Assembly (NCBI RefSeq): GCF_963576675.1
Contig: NC_088917.1
Location: 77,486,610 to 77,550,609, forward strand
Length of the DNA stretch: 64,000 nucleotides
Source: Euphorbia lathyris
Taxonomy: Eukaryota > Streptophyta > Magnoliopsida > Malpighiales > Euphorbiaceae
Direction of reading: 5' to 3'
Under the pieces are notes generated by a model. It made no database searches. It was not told where the DNA came from and saw only the letters and a list, made by a program, of their open reading frames with translations. The translations under genes and the position numbers were made by a program. This document shows positions 11,115 to 22,900 of the stretch, in pieces. How positions within the stretch are numbered: the stretch's first letter is position 1; each line of letters opens with the position of its first letter.

Positions 11115-12097
11115 CCTCCTTATGTCATGTTTTTTATTACTCAATTTTTTTTTGCGGGGAGATTCAGAGTATTATAAGCAAATTCTGGTGGGGGGCCGAG
11201 ATGATAAACACCCACTATACTCTGCTTGCGTGGGAGGCGATATGTACATCCGAATCCAATGGAGGTTTAGGCTTTTGGTGGTTGCAGTCTTTTAATATCA
11301 CCATACTTGCTAAGCAATGTTGGAAATTATACAAAGGTCCCACTTCACTTTGCTCTCGGGTAATTAAAGCAAAATACTATGCTAATGCCAACTTCCTTAA
11401 TGCTATGTTGGGATCCAATCCAAGTTTCTTTTGGCGTGGTATATGGGAATCTAGAAAAGTCTTTCTCAAAGGTTTAATGTGGAGGGTTGGAGACGGAAGT
11501 AGGATGGATACATATTTGGAATGATAATTGGATCCCTGCTCTCAATTACAAAAAGTCAATTACAAAAAGTCGTTGGTTTCCTTGGTTGCTCCACAGCCGA
11601 ATATGGTGTGTGAATTGATTGATCCTGATGGTTGTGTATGGAGGAGAGAACGGGTTCGTGAAGTCTTTGTTGAAGAAGAGGCTCAGGCTGTCCTGCAAAT
11701 CAAAATAAGTTACAGGAGGCCACCCGACGAGATGTATTGGGCACGTGAGAAATCCGGTTTGTTTACAGTCAGATCATTCTATTACTTAGTTGAGGAAGTG
11801 AGAAGTAAAGCTGAAGAAATGGAGTGCTATTTGGAAACTCAATGTTCCACCAAAAGTACAGCATTTCATGTGGAAAGCTATGAAGAATAATCTGCCTTGT
11901 ATGTTAAATCAACACAAACGGGGTTTAAACGTGGATCCAATATGTAGACGGTGTCAAGAGCTGGAAAGCGTTTTACATGCTCTTCTAAAATGCCCATATG
12001 TCAAAGACTTGTGGCATTCACTACCGTTATCGGCTCGCTTGGACAAAGTGTTAATTACTGGCCTGTGGGATTTATTTGAGTTTATGTTGCAGAATTC

Positions 12098-12296
12098 GAG
12101 GGCGAGCCTTGGCGCAACGGTAAAACGTTGTTGTCGTGTGACCAGAGGTCACGGGTTCGAGTCTTAGGAGCGGCCTCTTGCCAATTAAATTGGCAAGGGA
12201 AGGCTTGCCCCCAATACACCCTTGTGGTGGGACCCCTCCCCGGACCCTCGCTCAGCGGGGACGCGTAATGCGACCGGGCCGCCCTTTTTTTTTTTT
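12098..12296 (+). mobile_element. Au SINE, complete, with target-site duplication
   Basis: The sequence starts GAGGGCGAGCCTTGGCGCAA (A box region) and has B box GGTTCGAGTCT at ~12,152. The body includes CCCTTGTGGTGGGACCC and CCCCGGACCC, and the 3' end is a T run. This is the recognisable wording and ~200 bp length of the Au SINE family of flowering plants. It is flanked by a perfect 17 bp duplication TTTATGTTGCAGAATTC (12081-12097 and 12297-12313), so both ends are intact. Inserted in LINE-C. Confidence 0.9.
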
Positions 12297-12343
12297 TTTA
12301 TGTTGCAGAATTCAATTGGGGATTTTTTCCCTTTGCTGGAAAG

Positions 12344-12512
12344 TGATATGAGTTTATTGGGAATTGAGGAAAATATGGTAGTGGATAGGACGGAGTGGAG
12401 GGAGCGAATCTGTGTCGCTGACACGACTTGATTTTCACGGTTTTATATGATGGTTCATGTTAGCCGACCCCGAATCATTTCGGGACTAAGGCTTTGTTGT
12501 TGTTGTTGTTGT
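12344..12512 (+). mobile_element. 5'-truncated RTE-type LINE 3' end
   Basis: Encodes the C-terminal tail SLLGIEEN...EWRERICVADT, then a short 3' UTR (GACCCCGAATCATTTCGGGA region) and a (TTG)n microsatellite end, which is the RTE-clade signature. The same sequence recurs in the longer RTE copy at 57,214-58,018. It lies inside LINE-C. No clear target duplication seen. Confidence 0.8.
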
Positions 12513-13239
12513 GGTGGAGCTGATAGAAACGAAACCGCTGGATTCATACAAGTGAGGATATTCCGAAGTGTTGCAGCAAAAAATTTGAAGACTTGTAGTC
12601 GGAATGGAATCACTTAGAGGCCCAACGTCCATCAAACTGTATTCTGCAAGCTGCAAGGACCGTGGCTGCTGATAGGAATAACATCAGCTGGATTGCACCA
12701 GCCGCCGGAACTTACAAGCTAAATTGTGACGCATCCTCGGATCTGATAAATGGGCAGACTAGGTTCGGGATCATTGTAAGGGATGCACAGGGTCAAGTTC
12801 TAGCGACTGCAGGGATACCAAGTGCGGAGTGTAGATTGGCGGAGGCGGCTGAACTGTTTGCTATTTATGAAAGTATTCTTTTTGCAAAAGATTGTTGTTT
12901 CAACCTGGTAGTAATCGAATCGGATGGGAAAGGGGTAATCAAACGCCTAATTTCGAGAGACATTCCACAATCTAATTTAGCTTTTTTATATTCTGATGTC
13001 ATATCTCTGAGTTTTGATTTTTCCTCTTGTAACTTCCTATTCATTCATCATGAAGGGAATAAAGTAGCACATGCTCTGGCCAGGTGGGCAAGGGATTTGA
13101 ACTCCAAAATTGTTTTTATGGAGGATTACCCAGTTAGCATTTGGAGTCTCGTCTGTAATGACATTTCTTGCCTTCAGGCTTAATATATATATTCATTTTT
13201 TGATCAAAAAACAAAACATTAAAATTAGGGATGTTTACA

Positions 13240-13575
13240 TGCATGAGCAATTTTACCCTTAACGTCTAAAATTGTACAATTTTACCCCTAACTTTGAAAG
13301 CGAAGATCAATTTTACCCGTAATTTTGGCAAGTTGGATCAATTTCAAACATTATTATAAAACACACAGATTTTGTTCCTTATTGATTCTAAAAAAAGAGT
13401 TCATATTTTTTGTGATTTAACAAATAGAATTGGAGATTAATATTGTTTAAATTCGGTGAAATATTTGATTTTTTTCGTCCAACTTGTACAAAATACAATA
13501 TATTTTCTTAATTTTTTCATATTTAATCATATGTTTGTGATATGTTACTAACAAGTGATATATTTCACATCTAAA
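13240..13575. repeat. Truncated copy of the foldback repeat found at 17,904-18,483
   Basis: Begins GAGCAATTTTACCCTTAACGT, runs through ACATTATTATAAA and CATATGTTTGTGAT, and matches the left two-thirds of the complete element at 17.9 kb. The right inverted arm is missing. Confidence 0.65.
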
Positions 13576-13989
13576 TACTGTGTTTACTCTCCTTGAATCA
13601 AAGCCAACATTGATTAACGTTTTTAATGCCTATAAGAATGAAAACCTATTTTGATATAACATTTCAAGAGAAAATTGCATTCAGTCACATGATAAAAATA
13701 TTAGGAAGTCAAGGTTGCACCAGATATTTCAATCTTCATGCTAGACCTAATGTTATAAGAGTACATGTTTTGAAGTTTAACAATGATCTAATTATGTTGA
13801 GAACGTTCTCTTTAGCAAAGATGTCTGCTATCAATCAAACAATACCTGCCCTAAGGTGATTTTTTTCCCTACATGCAACTTTGCCTCTTTCAAATAATGA
13901 CACTACTGCACACAATATGAAATCTTCTAGTGCATGATAAAAGGAAGTTCATTTTGCCAGAATAATCAAGGTCAAGAGAGGAGCTCTTA
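13576..13989. other. No gene supported
   Basis: A 77-codon open frame (13626-13859, plus strand) has no recognisable domain and no neighbours to give it context. I treat it as chance. Confidence 0.45.
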
Positions 13990-14649
13990 GGAAAACATAG
14001 TAGATTCCTACTTTATTCCTTCAATCGTCTTTCCTAATACAAGATCGGTTATATTGATCTGCTTCAATCAACAAACAGTCACAAACACAACCGAGTTCTC
14101 TATTTGGATAGCAACATGCAGAGAAAAGGAACATGTAACAGTTAAGTCGTATGAAGGCTATTTTAAGTAACTTCGATATCGTTTGCACGGAGAAACCCAT
14201 GTGCCTATATAGGCAGGCATATGGCTTTCCATATAAGTAATGCCACTCATTCTCTTTCTTTTGGCTTGAATTCCAACCAAAACTTAAGCAGTTAATCAAA
14301 AGTAAAACACTAGACTACTAAAACAAATAAGTTAACATAATTTTCAAGAAAGAAAAAATACCTGTGAAGTGGCTCTGGTAATTCAATAATGGGCTTTCCA
14401 CTCATTGGGAAAACATTATTCAAAAGGCTGCACTGTGTACTAGTCATGACAATGTCCTCCTGCTCTTCAGCTGGCATTGGTTTCCCTTCACGATGAAGGT
14501 TCTGTAGAAGTGAAATATAACGCACTAAATGATTATTCATGAAAAATAAATACATTACAATAAGGAGAGCGTTTATGCGCATAGGACCATAGTTATGCAG
14601 TAAAAACCAGGCTAACACATATGGACCAATCAAACAGATCAACTATGAC

Positions 14650-16150
14650 TTTAGTTTCTGCAAAATCATGGTACTTGATTTAGCTACAAATCTCATCAGT
14701 CCATAGCGATTAACTTAGAAACAAAAATCCTCCTTGTCAGACAAATATTCTTGCGGAGGTCTTTTAATGATCTAAACCTACACTGACATAAATGGTTGAT
14801 CCTTGATTTTTTACAGAAGAAAATGCAGTTAGAATCATTTTGGATTTTTAGGCTTTCACAAGCTTCAACAAAATTCAGGGTCTCAGAAATGGTATAATTC
14901 TAAACACTGCTATTAGAATCTTAGAATTTGCTTCGAATCGTACAATTTGATTCAGCTCTATTTCGAGCCGAATCTATAGGACGAATCTAATTTCTAACAG
15001 AATCTTACGATTCTCAATTCAAATCATACGATTCGATTCAATTCAACTCAGCTCTATTTGAAGCTGGGTCTTCACCACAGTTCATCAAAAACTTCAACAA
15101 CACTAACTACTCAACTCACTCTCCTCTAGTCTGATTGTTATTTATCTAGTTATCAAACTCAAACTAGTTTCATTCCATCATTATCAAGTTGACAACAAGG
15201 CAAACAAACAGAGTGAGAAACTCAAACTCTCCATCTCCACTAAGTTATTAAACAGTCTCCAATTTGTGAATTAGTTTTATTAGGATCGCATTTGCATTAG
15301 AATTGATATGAATTCTTTTTTGACAATAAAATTTCATTTCTAGACTAATATTTTATAATATTTTAAGTTCAACATAGTAAATATTTTCTTTTTTATAATA
15401 TAATGAATTTGAACCAAATATTTTAAGTCACGATTCACAAAATGAGGATTTCGATTCACGAGTCGAATCTCGATTTGACAACTATGATTCTAAACTTAAG
15501 ATAACAGCAAGGATTTCTGATTATCAACAAAACCATTACAATCATGAGCAATGACGAAAAGCTTACAACTTTGTCAGTTTGCTATTACTTGGAAATTATT
15601 TCTCTTTACTTCCTTAGGTTTTTATCTTTTTGGAACTTCATGCACCATTTTTATGAATTGCCTTGTAGTTCGATTACAAATTCATAATGGTAAAATAGTC
15701 ATGCTGCTAGTCAAAGACTAGACTTTTGTAGTTTATTTAATTGATATGAAAAGTAAAATGGTGATAATAGTTAACTAGAAATAAGACCAATGAACCAATA
15801 GGTACAAACCAAGCAATATCTTTGAATTTGCCTCATAATATCAGGAAAATATACTGATAGAAATCACTTCAACTCCAACAGATTTAGGTTAAACTATAAG
15901 AGAGCAAAGATAATAAGAGCACGAGAGTCTGATATTTGATTCAATAGAACAGTGAATAGGCCTTCCTTCACTAGGAAGTTACAAAGTAAAGACCCAGGGA
16001 CACTGCCCCCACCACTGCTGCCACAATGCAGGTGGTACCCAAAATAGCAAAACAACAACCGACTCTCTCATTCAGCTCTCCCCTTATTTAAGCTAACTTA
16101 CTACTCGCCACAGACAAATTAGTGAGTACCCCTTTACCCTTCTTCCTAGT
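14650..16150. other. Intron of the NSE2 pseudogene, repeat-derived
   Basis: Non-coding. 14,920-15,490 is dense in ACGATTC/GAATCG words in both orientations, suggesting a decayed foldback. 15,930-16,130 looks like an LTR fragment (ATTCAATAGAACAGTGAAT and a TATTTAAG box) but has no partner. Confidence 0.4.
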
Positions 16151-16802
16151 GTAAAATCTCAACACCTTTGGTCCCACCTTACCTTGGTCATCATTCTTAA
16201 CATATACCCACATGGCTTCTCTAAATTGAGGTGATTATTTGAAATAGAACTTGACGTAAGCTTTTGAAACTCAGCCTCAAGCAACTTGTCAAAATCAGAG
16301 AACTGTGATTCAAACATCATACCAACAGCAAAGGTATTATCAAATAATAAATAAATAGTATGAGAATAGGAAAAAGATATTAACACCTTTTCCGGAGACT
16401 CATATGCATGTCCTACTGATGCAATTGCCGATGTATGGTGTCCACAGTTGTCATAAGCTCTAGCAATTCAGCAACAGCATTGTCAAATTCCTTTAGCTGG
16501 AAGGATTAAGGTATCAATAAGTTGAAGATGCAAAAAATAAGAATTCGTCCTCTTCAAAAGTTAATTGTAAAATGAAAGCAAATACAAGCATCTAAAAACA
16601 CAAGTGCTGAATCACATTTGTAATTTTCTGAAGGATAACTACAAATGAACAAACAAATAAAAAAATCAACGAAGGCCCAAAAGCAAGAATAAATACATGT
16701 AAACCGTGACAGAAAATCCAAGGTGTCTCAGAAAATCCAGATTCATTATCTTTCTCCAAATCAACTGCAATTCCCTTCATCGTATTCAGAGCTTGTACAA
16801 AC

Positions 16803-17578
16803 TTGCATTAGTGGGCAAAAATCCAGAATTGCATAATCACGCCGGTTAGAAGCAATTTGAGAAAATCAATTTTAACCCTTCAAAGTATCAAGCCCTCATC
16901 CAATTTCTAATAAGAAAAAAGTACCTGATACTCATAAATAACACCATTACATATATCCACAGCCTATGGTTTGAAGATTTGCAATTTTAGTGATTCCTTT
17001 TCTCCACTCTTCCTCCTTGAAGCAACGAAAGGTACTTCCTCTTGTTTGGAAACTTATCTGGGTGAGAGTTAGAGGGATTTAGGCACCGCTTAGTTAGAAT
17101 CTTTTTAGGAACATCGCCGTTTTTAAGCCCAAAAGTTTTTTAATTACCAAAACCAGAAAAGTCCTTTCAATACAACACAACAACAAAGTTCAACTACGAG
17201 ACAATCAACAATCATAAACTTAAGTACACGGGTATGGTTAGGTTTTGCATAAAATGGCATAATTAGTTTTGTGGTGCCAATAATGAAAGCAAAACAAACT
17301 ACAAACTGATTGTTTCAGAAGAATTAACCTATATCTTACAAAAGCAACATTTCACCCTTTATGTGAATGCTCACAACAGAACAGATAACATATGAATTGA
17401 AGCATCGGGATTCGAAATTGAGCACACTTATACACAAAACGTTCTATAATTATGCATATATTAGGGTTTAATGTGATTAACATCTTCATTCTTTGAATTT
17501 TGAACTCCACAAAAAGTAATTAATTTCCAGGAATGTAATTATTATACAAAACAAAGGAGGGAGATCGCTGCGACTTAC
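16803..17578. other. First intron of the NSE2 pseudogene
   Basis: AT-rich, with no open frame or element border I can support. Confidence 0.4.
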
Positions 17579-17903
17579 AGCGAAGAGAGATTGGTTTTCG
17601 CTGAAGAGAGTTGAGGTCAAGTTTCGTATTCTTCCGGGCAGCACCACTGCCACGAGAAGCCGAGGTAGATGACATGTGCATTTTCGCTGGAGAGAGTTGA
17701 GGGCAAGTTTCGTATTCTTCCGGCAGCACCACTGCCACTAGAAGCCGACGTAGATGCCATGTAGTTTGACGAGATATTCTATACTATGGTATTTCGGAGC
17801 ATCTCAATTAATTGGTGTCATTTGCATTTTTTAGAGCATCCGCAATGAATCATTGATGATCGGGGTGAGTTTATTATTATTTATTATTTTTTTATTTTTT
17901 TCA

Positions 17904-18483
17904 GGGTTAAGGTGCAAAAATACTCTAGCGTTTTGGGTCATGAGCGATTTTATCCCTAACATTTAAAATGGTGCAATTTTACCCCTAATGTTTGTAGCCA
18001 AGAGCAATTTTACCCCTAACGTTGATAAATTGAATCAATTTCAGACATTATTATAAACTACAGTCATTTTTTTCTTTATTTTGCACCAATTGCATATCAA
18101 TTTGTTCTAAAAAAAATGATATAATGTTTTTTGTAATTTAATAATAAAATTGGAAAGTAATATTTATAAATTCAGTGAATTTTTTAAATTTTTTTTGTCT
18201 AATTCGTGCAAAAGACAGTATATTTTTTCTTATTTTTTTCACATTCAAACATATGTTTGTGATTTGTTGTGATAAAATAACGCATGTGTGAAGTGTAGAT
18301 GACAAGATTCATGACCGAGAGACAGTTTGATGAATTATTTCTCAAATTGACCTAATTTATCAACGTTAAGGGTAAAATTGCTCTTGGCTTGCAACATTAG
18401 GGATAAAATTGTACTATTTTAGACGTTAGGAGTAAAATTGCTCCTGACCCAAAATGTTAGGGGTATTTTTGCACCTTAACCCT
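17904..18483. repeat. Foldback MITE, ends AGGGTTAAGGTGCAAAAAT
   Basis: The first ~130 bp (AGGGTTAAGGTGCAAAAATA, then GAGCGATTTTATCCCTAAC) reappear as an inverted copy at the right end (...GTATTTTTGCACCTTAACCCT). The interior is AT-rich and non-coding. The same family recurs, truncated, at 13,240. The flanks are T runs, so the target duplication cannot be read. Confidence 0.75.
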
Positions 18484-18487
18484 TTTT

Positions 18488-19252
18488 TTTACAATGGAGG
18501 GGCTAAACCCAGTAAAACACCAAAAACAGGTATGCCTGCAGGAGGCGCATCACAGTCGTGAAAACGTAAACTCAAACTCCATGTGTAGTTTGTCATCCAA
18601 TCAGTTGCCTTGTTCCTTTCCGTAGGATATGAACGAGTTGCACCTCCCAATCTCTGTCATATAGATCACGACACGCTATAATAAGCCAAGAAAAACGATC
18701 TCGTTGAACCACCTCATGACTAACAAGCCGAATTACTACCAAAGAGTCTATTTCGAATACTACCTTGCAGTAATGTCTAGCCCATGCGTACTTGAGACCA
18801 AAATACAAACCCATAATTGTGCCATTACTGCAGTGCAAAAACCAAGATTCACCGCCACACCTCCTAACCACTCACCATGCTCATCACGTAGGATCCCTCC
18901 GGCCGAAGCGAGCCCTGGGTTCCCCTTGCTTGCACCATCACTATTAAATTTAACTCATCCTGCATCCAGGGGGAACCCATCTAACCAACACCACTCTAAT
19001 AGGCCGATCACAGTACCTTTGTTCTATACGGAGTGCTTTGGTAATTTCTCTCGCCTTAGACAAAAAAAATCCAGCTTATTCGGATGCTAGGCTCAAAGAT
19101 CAACGAACAGCACCAGCGTCAAATCCACCAAACCGTGGCAGCAAAAAGGATCGACCACTCAGTCCCGAGCCAAGTCCCCCTCCTACTCAAACCATTGCGA
19201 ATCCAATCCACAAACTCTAACCTATCAAAAATCAACTAATCTGCTGTTGGAA
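18488..19252 (-). mobile_element. 5'-truncated L1-type LINE 3' end with RNase H (LINE-D)
   Basis: On the minus strand, fragments of the LINE RNase H domain are readable: FNSDGASKGN (first catalytic Asp), then GLYFGLKYAWA and VFEIDSLVVIRLVS up to VQLVHILRKGT. They are interrupted by frameshifts and stops upstream, where only zf-RVT linker pieces remain. The 3' end runs into an A-run at the border of the MITE at 17,904-18,483. Dead. Confidence 0.7.
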
Positions 19253-19311
19253 TTAAATTTCGCCAAATATCAGTAGCTTTACTACAGTCGCGAAGAATTG
19301 ATCATTTATTA

Positions 19312-19312
<1 letters not shown>

Positions 19313-19358
<46 letters not shown>
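19313..19358. repeat. (AT)n microsatellite
   Basis: More than twenty uninterrupted TA units. Confidence 0.95.
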
Positions 19359-19361
<3 letters not shown>

Positions 19362-19987
19362 AAACTTTTATCTATTTTTATAATATATTTTTAATTTTAA
19401 AAACAATATGATGGAGTTTAATTAAAGGGAAAAAGTATCCTGAGGCCCCTGATCTTTCATTGTTTGCTGCATTAAACTTTCGATATTTTATTTAGACACA
19501 TTGAGCCTCTGATCTTTCATTGTTTGGTGCATTAAGCCCTCGATCTTTCATTTAGATACATTGAGCCCTTGATCTTTCATATATGGGTGTATTAGGTCCT
19601 TTTGTAAATCAATTCATATATGGGTGTATTAATGGTCTGTTTGGTTCAACTGTTAGCTAATAGATGTTGATGTTGCAGTTAGCTGTTTGCGGTTGTAGTA
19701 AGTTGTTTGTTAGTTGTTTAATTATTAGCGTTTTACTCCAAACCGAAGGAAACATAGCATTTGGTTAAGTTGCAGCGTTTAGTATTTTCTCTGGACACTG
19801 CAGCATTTTGGAGCTTTTCACGAAAAGCTCTTTTTTAGAGCTTTTCATGGATAGTTGTTTGTAGTTATTTATTATTGACAAAATTATCCTTCTTATTTCC
19901 ACAAAATGTGTTTCCTTTTTGACATTATTTTTATTTCTAGAACAAAGTTTTATCGCGTTTAATAAAAAAAATTTATTCTTTTATTTT

Positions 19988-22900
19988 GGTAGGAAGGAAA
20001 AGAAAACAAACAAACAAAAATCTAACCCGGGATCAGTCTAGGACGGCTGACCCCAACCCTATCCTCGAGAAGGATGGGTAACAGAAAGGGTAGAAACACC
20101 TAAAATCCCCCCATGCCCAGCAACTGCCAAGCGATCTGCCACGCGGTTTTGCTCCCTAAAGATATGGGAGAAGCTAAGAACCTCAAAGGCAGGACGAAGC
20201 CTCAAAATAGCCTTGATAAGATTCTGGTTCTTCAGACCAACAGCCTGGCAATCAGAAATCCTGTTGATCGCCTCCAAATTATCAGAATCCACCAAAAGCC
20301 TTTTAACACCCATGCGAATGGCCAATTTAACTCCCGACAGGATACTCCAGAGCTCCGCAGAAAAGGAAGAGCCCGTCCCCAAGTTATGGATGAACCCAGC
20401 CAGCCAAGCGCCACCAGCATCCCGAAGAACTCCCCCAGCAGCAATTCTTCCATTGCTAAGGCAAGAGCCATCCGAGTTCAACTTCACAAACCCTTCTCTA
20501 GGCTTAATCCAACCAACTAACTGGACCACTTTATTCGGGACAGGTCTAACCAGGGGCTCCCCTTCAAAGCTCTTTGTAATAAGAGAGAGTTTTTCCAAGA
20601 AGTAACCAAGTAAATCAGGAATAAGGACAGTCTTCTCAGAAAATAACTCTTCGTTCCTCCATTTCCAGATTTGGTGACAGATAATGGCAAAGAAAATGTC
20701 ACTGTGCTCCATATTAGCCAACAACTTCCCATTGGCTCCATCAGAGAACCAGTCAGCATCCGCATGAGCCATAAAAGAGGACAGGGTGTGGCGAGGGAGA
20801 ATCCCCTCCCAAATCTTCTTATTCTTAGGGCAATCCCTCAAAGCATGGCACAAGGTTTCCACATGACCACTGCATCTACTACAGGCTCCAGACTCAGCCA
20901 AATGCCTTCTGTGTCTATCCGCATTAGTAAGCAGCCTGTCCTTAACTCCCAGCCACAGGAAACTTCTGATACGATAAGGGATTTTGAGGGCCCAAATGGA
21001 CTTCCAAATCTCCACCGGGGGGTCAGCCCTATAAGAGGAAAGAGCTTCATAGGCTGATTTACAAGAGAAAATGCCATTATTCGTTAAGGCCCAGCAATGT
21101 CTGTCCTTGTCCTCCTCTTGGTTGCTAACCTTCACTCCCCTAATGTTTAGAAGGGTCTCCAGGTTGAAGAAAGAGGCGAACTTAGACCAGATCCAGTCAC
21201 CCTCCGAGTCCACCACATCAGCAACCTTCCAGGGACGGATATCACAAGGCGGAGGGGTTCTGCAAACATCAATCAGAGGTTTATCACCAACCCAGGTATC
21301 ATACCAAAAACTGGTGGATCTACCATTACCCACCTCCAGACCAACCCCCGAACAGAACTCATCAAACACCGCGCTAATCCCTTTCCAGAGGAAGGAACAG
21401 TTGACAACCCTCTCCTTCGGACCTCCGAAAATTCTATCCTTCCGATATTTGCCACAAAGGAGACGAACCCAAAGAGATGAGGGATTTTGCCACATTCTCC
21501 AAAGAAGCTTCATCAAAAGGACTTTATTATTGTCCTTAGCTTGCCTGATTCCAAAACCCCCCCTGCATTTAGGCTGACAGGTCTCCTTCCAAGGAACCAG
21601 GTGAACCTTCCTTCCAGTTCCAGACTCCCCCCACTGGAACCGACGATTAATCTTATCAAGGTCATTAAGAATAGGTTCAGGAAGCTTACAGGCCTGCATA
21701 ATATGGTTCGGAGCAGCATAATTAACAGATTGGATTAAAGTAAGGCGACCTGCAAGGGAAAGAGAATTAGCTTTCCAGCTAGCACACAAACCGTTAATTT
21801 TATCCAAAATGTCTTTAAAAGAAGCTTTGGAAACCCTATCACTGTGAAGAGGGACCCCAAGATACTTTCCAAACGAGTGAGTCAGGGGGATGCCAGAGAG
21901 CTCACTCAGTCTTCTGCATAAGCTATTGTTCATATTCTTAGAGCAAAGCATGCGGGATTTTTGGATGTTAATCTTCTGACCAGAAGCCTCACAAAAGCCA
22001 TTAAGGATATCCATCACCACCTGAATTTGCTCCTCATTACCCTCCACGAAAAGCATTACGTCGTCAGCAAAGAACAGGTGGGTAATAGACGGACAATGTT
22101 TGTTGATGGAAACAGGATGGAAAGTCCCCTTACTTACCGCCTCCTGGATCATGTGAGACAGTCTTTCCATGGCAATCACAAACAGGAATGGGCTCATAGG
22201 ATCCCCTTGACGAATACCCCTAGAGGGAGAGAACTCATCAGACATATCCCCATTGATCATCACCTGGAAGACCGGAGAGGAAATGCACCTCTCAATCAAA
22301 TTCCTCCAGTTATCCGGGATACCCGCTTTACCTAAGCTATCCAGAAGAAAGCTCCAGTTCAGTCTATCATAGGCTTTCTCCAGGTCTAGTTTAAGAGCCA
22401 CGATCCCTTTCTTGCCTTTCTTAATCTTCATAGAATGGACAACCTCCTGGGCAATAACAATGTTATCCATCATTTGTCTACCAGGAACAAAGCTCCCTTG
22501 GTTTTGGCTGATAATATCAGGAAGGATCTTCCGGATTCTATTAGCCACAATCTTAGTAATAGCTTTATACAACACATTACAAAGACTGATTGGCCTCATC
22601 TGAAGGAAGGAGGAAGGCTTCTCGACCTTAGGAATCAGAACAAGGAGGGTTTTATTAATCAAACTGATATCTTTAGAACCACCAAAAACACCTAACACAA
22701 AGTCATAAATGCCCTCTTTCACAGTGTCCCAGTGTTTATGATAGAAACTGGCAGGAATACCATCAATCCTAGGAGCCTTAGTGGAACCAATGCTGGAGAA
22801 AGCCAGATCAATTTCCTTAAGGTCCACAGGATGGAAAGCATCTCTAATAGCACCCTCCCCTAAACGAGGAAAGGAGGTACTAGAATGGGCACTCTCCAAG

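Larger units (their letters stand above)
11128..13183 (+). pseudogene. LINE-C ORF2 C-terminal remnant (zf-RVT and RNase H)
   Basis: Frames 11201-11524, 11528-11890 and 11868-12080 each carry part of the domain order expected after a LINE reverse transcriptase, but they are offset by frameshifts. The zf-RVT finger is visible as ICRRC...HALLKCP (~11,940-12,000). The RNase H segment, 12662-13183, is open. It shows the first Asp (NCDASS), the Glu region (EAAELFAIY), the second Asp (ESDGKG) and a C-terminal HEGNKVAHALARWA, so its active-site layout looks complete. The upstream breaks and the two insertions make the whole non-functional. Confidence 0.75.
11115..13190 (+). mobile_element. 5'-truncated L1-type LINE (LINE-C), carrying SINE and RTE insertions
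   Basis: Only the C-terminal half of ORF2 remains: the post-RT region (FWWG, GGLGF...WLQSFN, LAKQCWKLY), a zf-RVT zinc finger and an RNase H domain. Two later insertions lie inside it, an Au SINE (12098-12296) and an RTE tail (12344-12512). The 3' end lies just beyond the stop at 13181-13183, with a short UTR. The 5' border is the fusion with copia gag near 11,115. Confidence 0.8.
14362..17760 (-). pseudogene. Pseudogene of the SUMO E3 ligase NSE2/MMS21 (HPY2)
   Basis: The functional relative is the SMC5/6-complex SUMO ligase. Exons recognised on the minus strand: 17760-17579 (MASTSAS... then GRIRN), 16801-~16735 (MKGIAVDLEKDN), 16496-16387 (AVAELLE), 16302-16183 (FDKLLEAEFQKL) and 14501-14362 (GKPMPAEEQEDIVMTSTQC...GKPIIELPEP). 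The last is the strongest match and sits just before the SP-RING. Breaks: exon 1 contains an 85 bp tandem duplication of its start (ATG at 17760 and 17675) plus one extra C in the second copy. Exon 3 has lost one base after ELLE, so the expected ...CGHHTSAIASVG... continues in another frame. The SP-RING Cys/His exon is not found downstream; only a doubtful trace lies at ~14,040-14,110. Not functional as read here. Confidence 0.75.

Noticed and set aside
13626..13859. 77-codon open frame between a repeat and the NSE2 pseudogene
   Set aside because: No domain, no splice context and no homologue I can recognise; AT-rich chance ORF is the simpler reading.
19313..19358. (AT)n as an origin or matrix-attachment signal
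   Set aside because: Simple microsatellite; nothing else supports a functional role.
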